Of a stretch of DNA of 11,838 nucleotides, positions 1 through 7,954 are shown in pieces (the stretch's first letter is position 1; every line of letters begins with the position of its first letter). Below the pieces are notes generated by a model. The model worked only from the letters and a program-made list of their open reading frames with translations, ran no database searches and was not told where the DNA came from. This DNA is from Thermoplasmatota archaeon (GTDB lineage: Archaea; Thermoplasmatota; E2; DHVEG-1). A program made the translations under genes and the position numbers. The DNA lies in assembly GCA_030612095.1 (NCBI GenBank), contig JAUWOO010000046.1, positions 1 through 11,838 on the forward strand, written 5' to 3'.

Positions 1-1
1 T

Positions 2-376
2 CGAAGACGGCGAGAATGCCTGAAATGCAATAAGCGGTTCACGACCTATGAGTACGTTGAGATGACACCAGTATATATCGTGAAAAAGGATGGTAGGCGG
101 GAAAAATTTGACCGAAATAAGATCAAAAAAGGCATAATGAAGGCCCTGGAAAAACGCCCAGTTGGTCACGACCGGATAGAGGAAATGATTGATTCCATAG
201 AGGAGAGAATAAGAAGAGCCGGTAAGGAAGAAATCGAAAGTTCGGTAATTGGGGAATATGTTATGGAAGCCCTAAAGGAGATTGATCAGGTTGCATATAT
301 TCGGTTTGCTTCTGTTTACAGATGTTTTGCCGATATTACTTCTTTTGAAAGAGAGATACAAAATCTAACAGAATAG
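2..376 (+). CDS. nrdR: Transcriptional repressor NrdR, 5'-truncated by the window edge
   Basis: NrdR is a zinc-ribbon plus ATP-cone regulator that represses ribonucleotide reductase genes in response to ATP/dATP. The reading frame is open from base 2, before the first ATG at 62, and that upstream part encodes RRRRECLKCNKRFTTYE, the end of the NrdR zinc ribbon with its second CxxC pair. The start therefore lies outside the window, with roughly 25 residues missing judged against E. coli NrdR (149 aa); 124 residues are present. The ATP-cone follows (VKKDGRREKFDRNKI and later residues), and the C-terminal part contains the family-typical VAYIRFASVYRCFADI. The gene ends 24 bases before nrdD, which fits control of the adjacent RNR operon. 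Its own promoter and any NrdR boxes upstream are not visible. NrdR is widespread in bacteria and patchy in archaea. The ATG at 62 is not the true start. Confidence 0.95.
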   Translation, partial: RRRRECLKCNKRFTTYEYVEMTPVYIVKKDGRREKFDRNKIKKGIMKALEKRPVGHDRIEEMIDSIEERIRRAGKEEIESSVIGEYVMEALKEIDQVAYIRFASVYRCFADITSFEREIQNLTE

Positions 377-400
377 AGAATGGTGAAGGGGAAATAGATT

Positions 401-3400
401 ATGATACGAAAAATTAGGAAAAGAGATGGGAAGATTGCTGATTTTAACCCTATAAAAATAACAGAGGCTATTTGGAAAGCTGCTCAAGCAGTTGGTGGAA
501 AGGATTACCGGAAGGCAGGTGAACTTACAAATAATGTGATGGATTTTCTTGAGAAGAATCTTAAACGCGGTGAGATGCCAACAGTAGAGCAAGTACAGGA
601 TACTGTGGAAAAGATACTTATTGAAGAAGGTCACGCGAAAACTGCAAAAGCCTATATTCTTTATAGAAGGCAACATCAGGATATTCGTGAAATAGGTGGT
701 CTTCTTAAGGACATAGATGTAGTTGATGGTTATCTTAGCATGATGGATTGGAAGGTGAATGAGAACAGTAATATGAGTTATTCACTTCAGGGATTAAATG
801 TCTATGCAACCGAAAATATTGTTTCTAACTATTGGCTCCATAAGATATATCCTCCTGAGATAGGGGATGCTCATTCCAAAGGGGATTTCCATATTCATGA
901 TCTTGGAACTCTTGGTGCTTATACATATTATGGAAAAGAAACAATTATTGCTAGATCTAATGGTAAAATTTTTCTTACATCTTTTCAAAATCTTTATGAA
1001 AATTTTAAAAACGTTGAAGATCTTTTATCTGAAGAAGATGATGCTTGGGCTAAATATCCAACTGGTGTTGAAGTCCTTGATAAAGATGGTTGGACTAAGG
1101 TAAAACGTATAGTAAAAAAGGCAAAGAATAAACCAATGCGTTTTATTAAAAATGAAGGAGGCCGATCTGTAATTGTTACAGAAGATCATCCAATGGTTCT
1201 TGGCGATGAAATCTTCAAAGAAGCAAAAGATGTTAAAACAGAAAATGACAATCTCTTAACAGTTGATATACAACAGTTATTAGAAAAAGAAAATCTTTTT
1301 TCAAAAAAACATATATTTTTGGCAGAAGAACTATATAACAAAGGAATTTTTGATTTTTTTATAGAAGGGATGCCATTTGAAGAGTATAAGAAATATTCAG
1401 ATAGACTTGATATAGATGGGATAGTTTCAACGTCAAATAATGCAGATGCACTTCCTAATAAAATATACCTAAATGAAAACCTTGGATATTTAATTGGTTT
1501 TTATCTAGCAGATGGCTGGCTTGAACCTCATAGAATGGGTATAAAACAAAAAGATACAGTTGAAAACCAACAAATAATTAAAAAATTAGAAAAAGCTGCA
1601 TATGAACTTGGTTGCAGGCTATATTCTTTGAGAAAAGATGGATTTGTTGATTTAAGAATTGTCAATACAACATTTGTGAAATATTTATTAGAAAACATTT
1701 TTAATTTAAAAGGAACAAGTAAAGATAAACATCTCCCAGATGAAATTCTAACTTATAATCAAAGTTTTGTAGAAGGAATAATTGCAGGAATTATTGATGG
1801 AGATGGATCAATTAATACTTCAAGGACAAGCCTAGTAATAAGGATTGCTTCTCGAACCATGCTTGAACAAATGTCGATGGTTATGAATGTTCTTGGATTT
1901 ACTGTTAGAGATAGAAACCTGGAGGGTGTTGGGACAACAAGATATTATAATGGTAAACAAATAATTCAACATTACCCTCTATATGGAATTAGTTTTAGAA
2001 CAATTGGAAAAACATTGCCGTCCTTGAAATATTGCTCAGCAGCCTCATCAAAAGCTTGGAGGGCAGAGGGGCCTGGTTGGCATAAGATTTTAAATAATGA
2101 ACCAACGGAAATAGTTGATGATTATATCTATGACATTACAACAGAGACACATACACTTATTGTAAATGGAATGTGGAATCATAACTGTGTAGGCTGGGAT
2201 TTAAAGGATATACTCTTACTAGGATTCCAGGGAGTAGCCGGCAAAATCGAGAGCAAACCGGCAAAACATTTTGGTACTGCTCTAATGCAGATAGTAAACT
2301 ATTTGTATACATTGCAGGGAGAAGCAGCAGGTGCCCAGGCATTGTCAAATTTCGATTCGTTGCTCGCTCCGTTTATACAGCATGACAGCTTAAGCTATGC
2401 AAATGTTAAACAGGAAATGCAGAAATTCTTATTCAACATGAATGTTCCAACAAGGGTTGGCTTTCAGAGTCCTTTTACAAATATCACCATGGATCTTACA
2501 ACACCGAGTTATATGGTTGATGAACCTGTTATTATAGGTGGAGATCTCATGAATGATAACTACAGTGACTATGCTGATGAGATGGACGTGCTGAATCATG
2601 CGTTTGCAGAAATCATGTCTGGTGGAGACGCAAAAGGAAGACCATTTACCTTCCCGATTCCAACCTATAATATCACCAAGGATTTTGACTGGAATAATGA
2701 TGGTCTTGATCCTCTTTGGGATATGACGGCAAAGTATGGCATACCTTACTTTTCAAATTTTATAAACAGTGATATGAAACCTGATGATGCCCGCTCGATG
2801 TGTTGTCGTCTTCGTCTCGACAACAGGGAGCTCCGTAAGCGTGGGGGCGGTTTATTCGGTGCAAATCCAAAAACAGGTTCCATTGGTGTTGTAACCATAA
2901 ATATGCCAAGGATTGGTTATATTGCAAAGGGCGAAAATGATTTTTTCGAAAGATTGGATAACTTAATGACCCTAGCTAAGGAGAGCCTTGAGATAAAACG
3001 GGAGATCATAGAAAACTTGACCGTTAGTGGCCTTCACCCATATTCACGATTCTATCTGTCGGATGTAAAGAAAACCTTTAGTGAATACTGGAAGAACCAC
3101 TTTTCTACAATAGGTATCATTGGAATGAACGATGCATTGCTGAACTTTATGAACAAGAGTATAGGGGATAAAGAAGGTAAGAGATTTGCCGAGAAAGTTC
3201 TTGATCACATGAGGGATAAAATGGCAGATTTCCAAGAAGAAACTGATAATATTTTCAATATCGAAGCAACGCCGGCTGAGGGAAGTTTGGCACCAGATGA
3301 AAAAGTTTTGGTGTCTCAAAGCGACCCAAAGTTAGACGAAATAGGTCCGTTGATTGACGGCTATTTAAAGAATAATCGTGAGAACATTTATATTGTTGGG

Positions 3401-5455
3401 AATAGTGAAGTTTTAAAGATTCCGCATGGAAAAATGTTTACATATGGTTTCAGTAGAAAAACACAGAAAATAAAAAAATATCCCGTAACTGCCCTGGTGC
3501 GGCATCCTGGGAAATCTATGTATGAGATAACTACCCACTCTGGAAGAAAAGTCAAGGTTACAGGTCAACATAGTGTTTTTGTCTTAAACTCGGATGGAAT
3601 GCCTGAAGAAATATTAGTCAGCGATCTTGAAGCGGGGGTTCCAATTGCCGTACCTAAACAAATAGAAATAGAACCAACCAATAAAGAGTTTAATTTAATT
3701 GAATTTTTTAAACATTCCTCTTTTAAGGGCAAGTTATATTGTATATTCCCATCTGCTTTTGTAGAAAAATTGGTTGCAAGCCCGGAAGTTAAAAAATGGG
3801 CTGTTCAATATTATAAGTTTGCGTGGAGCGATGCAAAATGCTTCTGGAGAAAAAGAAGGGTTATCCCACTTAAATTAATCTATGATTTAGGTATTCCAAT
3901 AGAAAGAGATGTTTTAGAGTCTTCTAAAATATTCTATCGATTTACCAAAAATACTGCACCTATTAATGTTTTAATACCAATTGATGAGACTCTTGGTTTT
4001 GTGGTGGGTGGTCTTCTTTCAGAGGGATGGTTAAGTGAGAGAAGTGAGTTTACCAATACTGACAAAAGTTTTGCTAAAGAGTTCTTTCAGTCCGTTGAAA
4101 AAACATTCGGTAAAGGTTCTGTTCATCTTGCTACTGGAAAAAGAAAAAAACCACGAAAAACTAGATATACTGTAACTCTAAGTAAATCCATAGGTCTTTT
4201 CTTTAAAGAGATAGGTTTTCAAGGAAAAAGCAATGAAAAGAAAATCCCAAGTTTTGCGCTTTCTTCTTCTCTTGGTTGTGCTGCGGGGCTTTTGAGGGGA
4301 TTTCATCTGGGTGATGGTTCTTTTTATGAAGACAAAGATAAGAATGATTCCTCAATCAGATTATATACAAACTCTAGGGAATTAGTGGAAGGTATAAATT
4401 TACTGCTTCTACGATTTGGTATTTTAACTAAGATTCGCAAGGACAAAAAATCAGAATATAATTCTCGGTGGAAGGATAACCATATTTTATCTGTCACTGG
4501 CGCAGATAATTTGGAAAAGTACTTTCAGAAGATTCTTAAAGAGAATTTACAATTAAGTAATACCCATTCATCGAGAGAAATAATTCCAGGGGTTCCAAAA
4601 CTTATAAAGCAGGTGATGCAGAAATATGCAATTAAACCAGCGGATATTAATATCTGTAAAGATAGTTTTAACAGAAACGTAAGAATAAACAGAATGAGCA
4701 TTCAATATCTTAGAGAGATCGTTCAGAATATATCCAGTCGGGTGAAGGGGGGAGATGAGACAATTGAAAAGCTTGAGATACTGATAAACTCTGATATTTA
4801 TTGGGATAAAGTAAAGGAGATTAGGAAATTGAAACCTTCCAAATATGTTTACGACTTTGAAGTGGATGTAAAAGATGATTTGGTTAATAATTTCCTTGGA
4901 GGAAGCGGATTAGTTTGTCTACATAATACAAGTTACAGACTCGCCAGGGTTGACAGGGAACAGTTTCCAGATATAAGAACCTATAACCAGGAGGTATATT
5001 CAAGCAATGGGGGTAGAGATGTAGAACCATATTATACAAACTCTACTCAGTTACCTGTGGGGTACACAACAGATGTTTTTGAGGCACTTGATCTGCAGGA
5101 TTCATTACAATCAAAATACACAGGCGGTACTGTCTTACACATGTTTCTTGGGGAAGAAGAACCATCCCCAACGGCCACAAAAAAACTTGTAAGAAAAGTA
5201 GCAGAAAATTATTCGCTGCCGTACTATACGGTTACACCTACATTCAGTGTCTGTCCAGATCATGGATACATAGCAGGTAAGCACCATAATTGCCCAACAT
5301 GTAAGCTCGATAACAAAACTACTGAGTGTGAAGTATATTCAAGGGTAGTAGGATATTTGAGACCCGTGAATCAATGGAACAGAGGTAAACAACAGGAATT
5401 TATTGACCGCAAGACATTTGATATGAAGAATAAGGAAGTAATGGCTGTACGATGA
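401..5455 (+). CDS. nrdD: Anaerobic (class III) ribonucleoside-triphosphate reductase precursor with two inteins
   Basis: NrdD reduces ribonucleotides to deoxyribonucleotides anaerobically using a glycyl radical. The precursor is 1684 aa; removing residues 175-595 and 962-1509 as inteins leaves 715 aa, a normal NrdD length. An ATP-cone occupies about residues 1-95. HIHDLG is followed, after intein 1, by CVGWDLKD, whose Cys596 aligns with the conserved N-terminal active-site cysteine (E. coli FNCMLIDLKG). A Cys801-Cys802 pair (SMCCRLRLD) lies in the second active-site segment. Near the C-terminus, Cys1618, 1631, 1634 and 1643 form a likely zinc site, and RVVGYLRP contains the predicted radical Gly1651. 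The start ATG has GGTGAAGGGG upstream at 382-391. The stop overlaps the nrdG start by four bases. The reductase matches the Thermotoga-like type that includes thioredoxin-dependent members, and trxB is two genes downstream. Activity requires both inteins to splice. The family call is firm; the reductant is inferred. Confidence 0.96.
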   Translation: MIRKIRKRDGKIADFNPIKITEAIWKAAQAVGGKDYRKAGELTNNVMDFLEKNLKRGEMPTVEQVQDTVEKILIEEGHAKTAKAYILYRRQHQDIREIGGLLKDIDVVDGYLSMMDWKVNENSNMSYSLQGLNVYATENIVSNYWLHKIYPPEIGDAHSKGDFHIHDLGTLGAYTYYGKETIIARSNGKIFLTSFQNLYENFKNVEDLLSEEDDAWAKYPTGVEVLDKDGWTKVKRIVKKAKNKPMRFIKNEGGRSVIVTEDHPMVLGDEIFKEAKDVKTENDNLLTVDIQQLLEKENLFSKKHIFLAEELYNKGIFDFFIEGMPFEEYKKYSDRLDIDGIVSTSNNADALPNKIYLNENLGYLIGFYLADGWLEPHRMGIKQKDTVENQQIIKKLEKAAYELGCRLYSLRKDGFVDLRIVNTTFVKYLLENIFNLKGTSKDKHLPDEILTYNQSFVEGIIAGIIDGDGSINTSRTSLVIRIASRTMLEQMSMVMNVLGFTVRDRNLEGVGTTRYYNGKQIIQHYPLYGISFRTIGKTLPSLKYCSAASSKAWRAEGPGWHKILNNEPTEIVDDYIYDITTETHTLIVNGMWNHNCVGWDLKDILLLGFQGVAGKIESKPAKHFGTALMQIVNYLYTLQGEAAGAQALSNFDSLLAPFIQHDSLSYANVKQEMQKFLFNMNVPTRVGFQSPFTNITMDLTTPSYMVDEPVIIGGDLMNDNYSDYADEMDVLNHAFAEIMSGGDAKGRPFTFPIPTYNITKDFDWNNDGLDPLWDMTAKYGIPYFSNFINSDMKPDDARSMCCRLRLDNRELRKRGGGLFGANPKTGSIGVVTINMPRIGYIAKGENDFFERLDNLMTLAKESLEIKREIIENLTVSGLHPYSRFYLSDVKKTFSEYWKNHFSTIGIIGMNDALLNFMNKSIGDKEGKRFAEKVLDHMRDKMADFQEETDNIFNIEATPAEGSLAPDEKVLVSQSDPKLDEIGPLIDGYLKNNRENIYIVGNSEVLKIPHGKMFTYGFSRKTQKIKKYPVTALVRHPGKSMYEITTHSGRKVKVTGQHSVFVLNSDGMPEEILVSDLEAGVPIAVPKQIEIEPTNKEFNLIEFFKHSSFKGKLYCIFPSAFVEKLVASPEVKKWAVQYYKFAWSDAKCFWRKRRVIPLKLIYDLGIPIERDVLESSKIFYRFTKNTAPINVLIPIDETLGFVVGGLLSEGWLSERSEFTNTDKSFAKEFFQSVEKTFGKGSVHLATGKRKKPRKTRYTVTLSKSIGLFFKEIGFQGKSNEKKIPSFALSSSLGCAAGLLRGFHLGDGSFYEDKDKNDSSIRLYTNSRELVEGINLLLLRFGILTKIRKDKKSEYNSRWKDNHILSVTGADNLEKYFQKILKENLQLSNTHSSREIIPGVPKLIKQVMQKYAIKPADINICKDSFNRNVRINRMSIQYLREIVQNISSRVKGGDETIEKLEILINSDIYWDKVKEIRKLKPSKYVYDFEVDVKDDLVNNFLGGSGLVCLHNTSYRLARVDREQFPDIRTYNQEVYSSNGGRDVEPYYTNSTQLPVGYTTDVFEALDLQDSLQSKYTGGTVLHMFLGEEEPSPTATKKLVRKVAENYSLPYYTVTPTFSVCPDHGYIAGKHHNCPTCKLDNKTTECEVYSRVVGYLRPVNQWNRGKQQEFIDRKTFDMKNKEVMAVR
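923..2185 (+). mobile_element. Intein 1 in NrdD (421 aa, LAGLIDADG endonuclease), with Thr at position 1
   Basis: This in-frame insert splits the NrdD motif LGAY/CVGWDLKD. Precursor residues 175-595 begin TYYGKETII and end WNHN, followed by Cys596 (+1), the reductase's own active-site cysteine. Splicing blocks are visible: block B with VTEDHP (Thr260, His263), block F with YIYDI (Asp578), and the terminal His-Asn of block G. Two LAGLIDADG motifs are present, LGYLIGFYLADG (361-372) and VEGIIAGIIDGDG (457-469), both with the catalytic acidic residue, so the homing endonuclease looks intact. KHLPDEIL precedes the second motif. The boundary is fixed by the reductase sequence on both sides. Position 1 is Thr (codon aca at 923), not the usual Cys, Ser or Ala. 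Block F carries Asp rather than Cys at the class 3 position, so class 3 is unlikely. Confidence 0.92.
3284..4927 (+). mobile_element. Intein 2 in NrdD (548 aa, LAGLIDADG endonuclease)
   Basis: This second in-frame insert splits the conserved NrdD motif ATPAEG/TSYRLAR. Precursor residues 962-1509 begin with Ser962 (SLAPDEKVLV) and end CLHN, followed by Thr1510 (+1). These nucleophiles fit a standard class 1 intein. Block B is VKVTGQH (Thr1054, His1057) and block F is YVYDFEV (Asp1485). The LAGLIDADG motifs are LGFVVGGLLSEG (1198-1209), where Glu replaces the more common Asp, and AAGLLRGFHLGDG (1294-1306). A basic helical region at about 1408-1450 lies between the endonuclease and block F; it may help recognise DNA, but this is a guess. 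The two inteins share family motifs only and look independently acquired. Confidence 0.92.
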
Positions 5456-6144
5456 AGATAGGAGGACTTCAAAAGACATCATTGTTGGATTACCCAGATA
5501 TTCTTAGTGCAATAATCTGGACGGCGGGTTGTAATTTCCGCTGTCCATTCTGTTACAATAAGCAACTTGTGTTGGGAAAAACAGAAATAATATCTGAAGA
5601 AACTATTCTGTCATTTCTTGAAAAAAGAAGAGATGTGTTGGAAGGCCTATCGATTTCTGGTGGGGAGCCACTTTTACAAGAGGACATTGTTGATTTTACA
5701 GAGAAAGTAAAAAAACTTAATTATCTCATAAAAATTGACACGAATGGTGCCTTTCCAGAAAAACTCAAAGAACTTATTGATAAGAAACTTGTTGATTATG
5801 TTTCAATGGATGTAAAAGCACCAAAGAAAAAATATGATCAATTAGTCGGTGTTAAAACTGATCTCTCTAAAATTGAACAGTCTATCGATTTAATAAAAAA
5901 TGAAGCACCTGATTATGAATTCAAAACAACGGTCGTTCCAGGTATGCTCAATAAAAAAGACATCGCTGAAATAGCAAAATGGTTGGAAGGATCTAAACAA
6001 TTTTATCTTCAGCAATTTAAAAGTGATTCGCCGCTAGTATCATCAAAACTGAATGATGTTGCCCCATATTCTAAAAAGGAACTCAATGAGATGTTACAGG
6101 AGATAAAACCATTTTTCAAAAACTGCAGTCTTAGGGGTGTTTGA
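5452..6144 (+). CDS. nrdG: Anaerobic RNR activating protein, radical SAM enzyme
   Basis: NrdG uses a [4Fe-4S] cluster and S-adenosylmethionine to generate the glycyl radical on NrdD. The 230-residue protein begins MKIGGLQKTSLLDYP, the typical start of the NrdG subfamily found with Thermotoga-like NrdD. The radical SAM cysteines are Cys27, Cys31 and Cys34 in GCNFRCPFCYN, where Tyr follows the last cysteine instead of the more frequent His. SISGGEP (67-73) is the SAM-binding GGE motif. The length is complete for the family. Its ATG shares ATGA with the nrdD stop, so translation is probably coupled and the activase made with its target. No separate promoter is visible. Confidence 0.95.
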   Translation: MKIGGLQKTSLLDYPDILSAIIWTAGCNFRCPFCYNKQLVLGKTEIISEETILSFLEKRRDVLEGLSISGGEPLLQEDIVDFTEKVKKLNYLIKIDTNGAFPEKLKELIDKKLVDYVSMDVKAPKKKYDQLVGVKTDLSKIEQSIDLIKNEAPDYEFKTTVVPGMLNKKDIAEIAKWLEGSKQFYLQQFKSDSPLVSSKLNDVAPYSKKELNEMLQEIKPFFKNCSLRGV

Positions 6145-6173
6145 TTATTGTAGATGAAAATGTCATTGGAGAT

Positions 6174-7094
6174 ATGGATTACGAGTTAGCGGTTATTGGG
6201 GCTGGACCCGCAGGATATTCAGCAGGTATATATGCGGGAAGATCAGGGATAAAAACAGTTATTTTTGATAAAAGTGGAGGTGGAGGACTTGCGATGCTGT
6301 CTCCAAACATTGAAAATTATGCTGGTTTTGAGTCTATTTCCGGTACAGAACTTATGGAGAAAATGAAACAACATGCCAGCAAATATGCCGACATTCATTT
6401 TTATGAAGACGTAAAAAAAATAACGAAATCTGAAGATATGTTAAACATTGAAACATCAGAAGGTAAATATACTGTCGGTGCAATTCTTTTTTCAACGGGA
6501 ACTGAGCATCGAAAACTTTCGGTTCCAGGTGAGACAGAACTCCAAGGAAAAGGCGTATCTTACTGTGCTACATGTGATGGTTTCTTCTTTAAAGGTAAAA
6601 AAGTAGCAGTTATTGGTGGCGGTAACTCTGCACTTATCGAGGCTATTTTTCTGAAGCAAATAGGTTGCGAAGAAGTGTATCTCATCCATAGGAGAGACGA
6701 ACTACGTGCAGAGAAAGCATATGAAGAAGAGGCACGAGGAAAGCAAGTTCAGATATTGTTTAACAAGATTGTAGAAAAGGTTAATGGAGAAGAAAAGGTC
6801 GAATCGCTTGATTTGAAAGACACGGCTAATAATGAAAAGTCAAAACTTGAAGTTGATGGTGTGTTCATTTCAATTGGCGAAATCCCTCAGAATGAACTTG
6901 CAAAGCAGCTAGGTGTTAAACTTGATGAAAAGGGATATATCACTACCGATGAGCAACAGCGAACGAGTGTCAAAGGTGTTTATGCAGCAGGAGATATTAC
7001 AGGTGGACTATGTCAGGTTATTACTGCATGTGCTGAGGGTGCAATTGCAGCTCTTGCTTCAACTGAAGCGTTAGGTAAAAAATATCCCTATTAG
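6174..7094 (+). CDS. trxB: Thioredoxin reductase (NADPH, FAD)
   Basis: This flavoenzyme passes electrons from NADPH through FAD and a CxxC pair to thioredoxin-like proteins. From the chosen start the protein is 306 aa. It has an N-terminal FAD site (VIGAGPAGYSAG), a redox pair Cys131-Ala-Thr-Cys134-Asp, an NADPH-binding VIGGGNSALIEA, and HRRDELRA, the usual signature for the NADPH 2'-phosphate. A second FAD motif, GVYAAGDITGG, is near the C-terminus. I chose ATG at 6174 because family members start a few residues before the FAD motif. A TTG at 6141, whose TTGA overlaps the nrdG stop, would add 11 residues and is a real alternative. Being last in the nrdR-nrdD-nrdG series suggests it supplies reducing power to NrdD, but a general role in thiol reduction is equally possible. 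It ends four bases from a convergent gene. Confidence 0.92.
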   Translation: MDYELAVIGAGPAGYSAGIYAGRSGIKTVIFDKSGGGGLAMLSPNIENYAGFESISGTELMEKMKQHASKYADIHFYEDVKKITKSEDMLNIETSEGKYTVGAILFSTGTEHRKLSVPGETELQGKGVSYCATCDGFFFKGKKVAVIGGGNSALIEAIFLKQIGCEEVYLIHRRDELRAEKAYEEEARGKQVQILFNKIVEKVNGEEKVESLDLKDTANNEKSKLEVDGVFISIGEIPQNELAKQLGVKLDEKGYITTDEQQRTSVKGVYAAGDITGGLCQVITACAEGAIAALASTEALGKKYPY

Positions 7095-7100
7095 TTTTTT
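7095..7100 (+). terminator. T-run after trxB
   Basis: Six T residues directly follow the trxB stop in the narrow convergent gap. Archaeal RNA polymerase can terminate at such runs without a hairpin. On the other strand, an A-run at about 7079-7084 inside trxB would give the oncoming AhpD-like transcript a matching T-run. There is no further support for either. Confidence 0.3.
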
Positions 7101-7437
7101 ATGACCGGTATTCATCAAGCGCGTCTTTTACTTCGGAAACATATGTCATTGCCGGTCCACCGCCCATAAGAATCGCTACTGTTGCAGCTTCAAATATTTC
7201 TTCTTTTGTGGCTCCGGCATTTAACGCTTTTTCCACGTGAATTGCAATACAATACTTACATCTTGCTGTGATGGATGTTCCAATAGCTATGAGTTCTTTG
7301 GTTTTCGTGTCAAGAACGCCTTCCTTTAGCACTGACCCCATGAATGATTTGAAATGTCTCATGGTTTCTGGTTGGTGTTTTGATAGTTCACCCATCATTT
7401 TCATTACACTGTCTACGGATTCTTTCATTTCTCCCAT
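7099..7437 (-). CDS. AhpD-like / carboxymuconolactone decarboxylase family protein
   Basis: This 112-residue protein belongs to the small helical AhpD/CMD superfamily. The signature is ARCKYCIAIHVEKALNAGA with Cys60, Cys63 and His67, preceded by Glu48, followed by the usual GATKEEIFEAATVAILMGGGPAM helices. In AhpD such a CxxC pair carries thiol-disulfide or peroxidase-recycling activity, so a redox role is likelier than a decarboxylase role. The actual substrate is unknown. The gene lies downstream of hycI on the same strand with a 48-base gap and converges on trxB. That gap has a T7 run on this strand (7471-7477) and a TATA-like ATATA at about 7457-7461, so it may be transcribed separately with almost no leader. 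The ATG at 7437 was chosen; a second ATG three codons later, preceded by GGGAG, is also possible. Confidence 0.87.
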   Translation of the reverse strand: MGEMKESVDSVMKMMGELSKHQPETMRHFKSFMGSVLKEGVLDTKTKELIAIGTSITARCKYCIAIHVEKALNAGATKEEIFEAATVAILMGGGPAMTYVSEVKDALDEYRS

Positions 7438-7485
7438 ATGTTATCACAGGGTGGGGTATATTGAATCTTCAAAAAAACCTTACTA

Positions 7486-7929
7486 CTATTGCAGTTTTTC
7501 AATCGAGCCGATATTTTTGTTTATTATTAGTTTTATGAGATTTTCTCCACTTGCTTTTACGAAGTCCGTTAGTGAACCAGACATGGTTTTGGGTTGAATT
7601 CCTACGAAAAATATGTTTTCTATATATTCTTCCAGATACGTCATTAGAATAGAGATTGGAATGCCATGGGTACTTATGTGCATTGTACCAATTTTCTCCT
7701 TTGGAACAATTCGCATTTCGCCAGGAGTTAACCCCATCTCAACAGCATCAATTATAATCAGATTTCTTGGTTTATGTCGTTTTACAACTGAAGTAAAATT
7801 TTCTGGTACGGTTCCACAATCCAAGACGGCAAAATCATTGCTTTTATCTTTTAACTGATCAGCAACGTAAGGGCCTATTGCATCATCCCCGCCATGTCTA
7901 TTGCCAATGCACATAATTAGGTAGTCCAT
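7486..7929 (-). CDS. hycI: Hydrogenase maturation protease, HycI type
   Basis: This endopeptidase removes the C-terminal tail of a [NiFe]-hydrogenase large subunit once nickel is in place. From ATG at 7929 the protein is 147 aa. It opens with MDYLIMCIGNRHGGDDAIGP, and Asp16, Asp61 and His88 correspond well to the nickel-binding Asp16, Asp62 and His90 of E. coli HycI. HISTHGIPISILMTYLE and FFVGIQPKTM are HycI-family segments. An upstream TTG at 7977 would add 16 residues not expected in the family, so I rejected it. No SD precedes the ATG, but a TATA-like element lies about 30 bases upstream, which suits a leaderless archaeal transcript. It pairs functionally with hypE at the right end of the window. 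The hydrogenase itself is not in the window, so whether the target is a group 3 or group 4 enzyme cannot be told. Confidence 0.88.
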   Translation of the reverse strand: MDYLIMCIGNRHGGDDAIGPYVADQLKDKSNDFAVLDCGTVPENFTSVVKRHKPRNLIIIDAVEMGLTPGEMRIVPKEKIGTMHISTHGIPISILMTYLEEYIENIFFVGIQPKTMSGSLTDFVKASGENLIKLIINKNIGSIEKLQ

Positions 7930-7954
7930 TGAGCATTTTCTAACGGTCTGAAAC

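Noticed and set aside
365..676. Minus-strand ORF opposite the nrdR/nrdD junction
   Set aside because: It lies opposite the clear ATP-cone coding sequence of nrdD and has no recognisable domain; its Phe/Ser/Leu-rich product is typical of an antisense shadow.
7268..7858. Plus-strand ORFs opposite the AhpD-like gene and hycI
   Set aside because: The minus-strand frames carry clear family motifs (CKYC..H, GNRHGGDD, STHGIP); the plus-strand frames have none.
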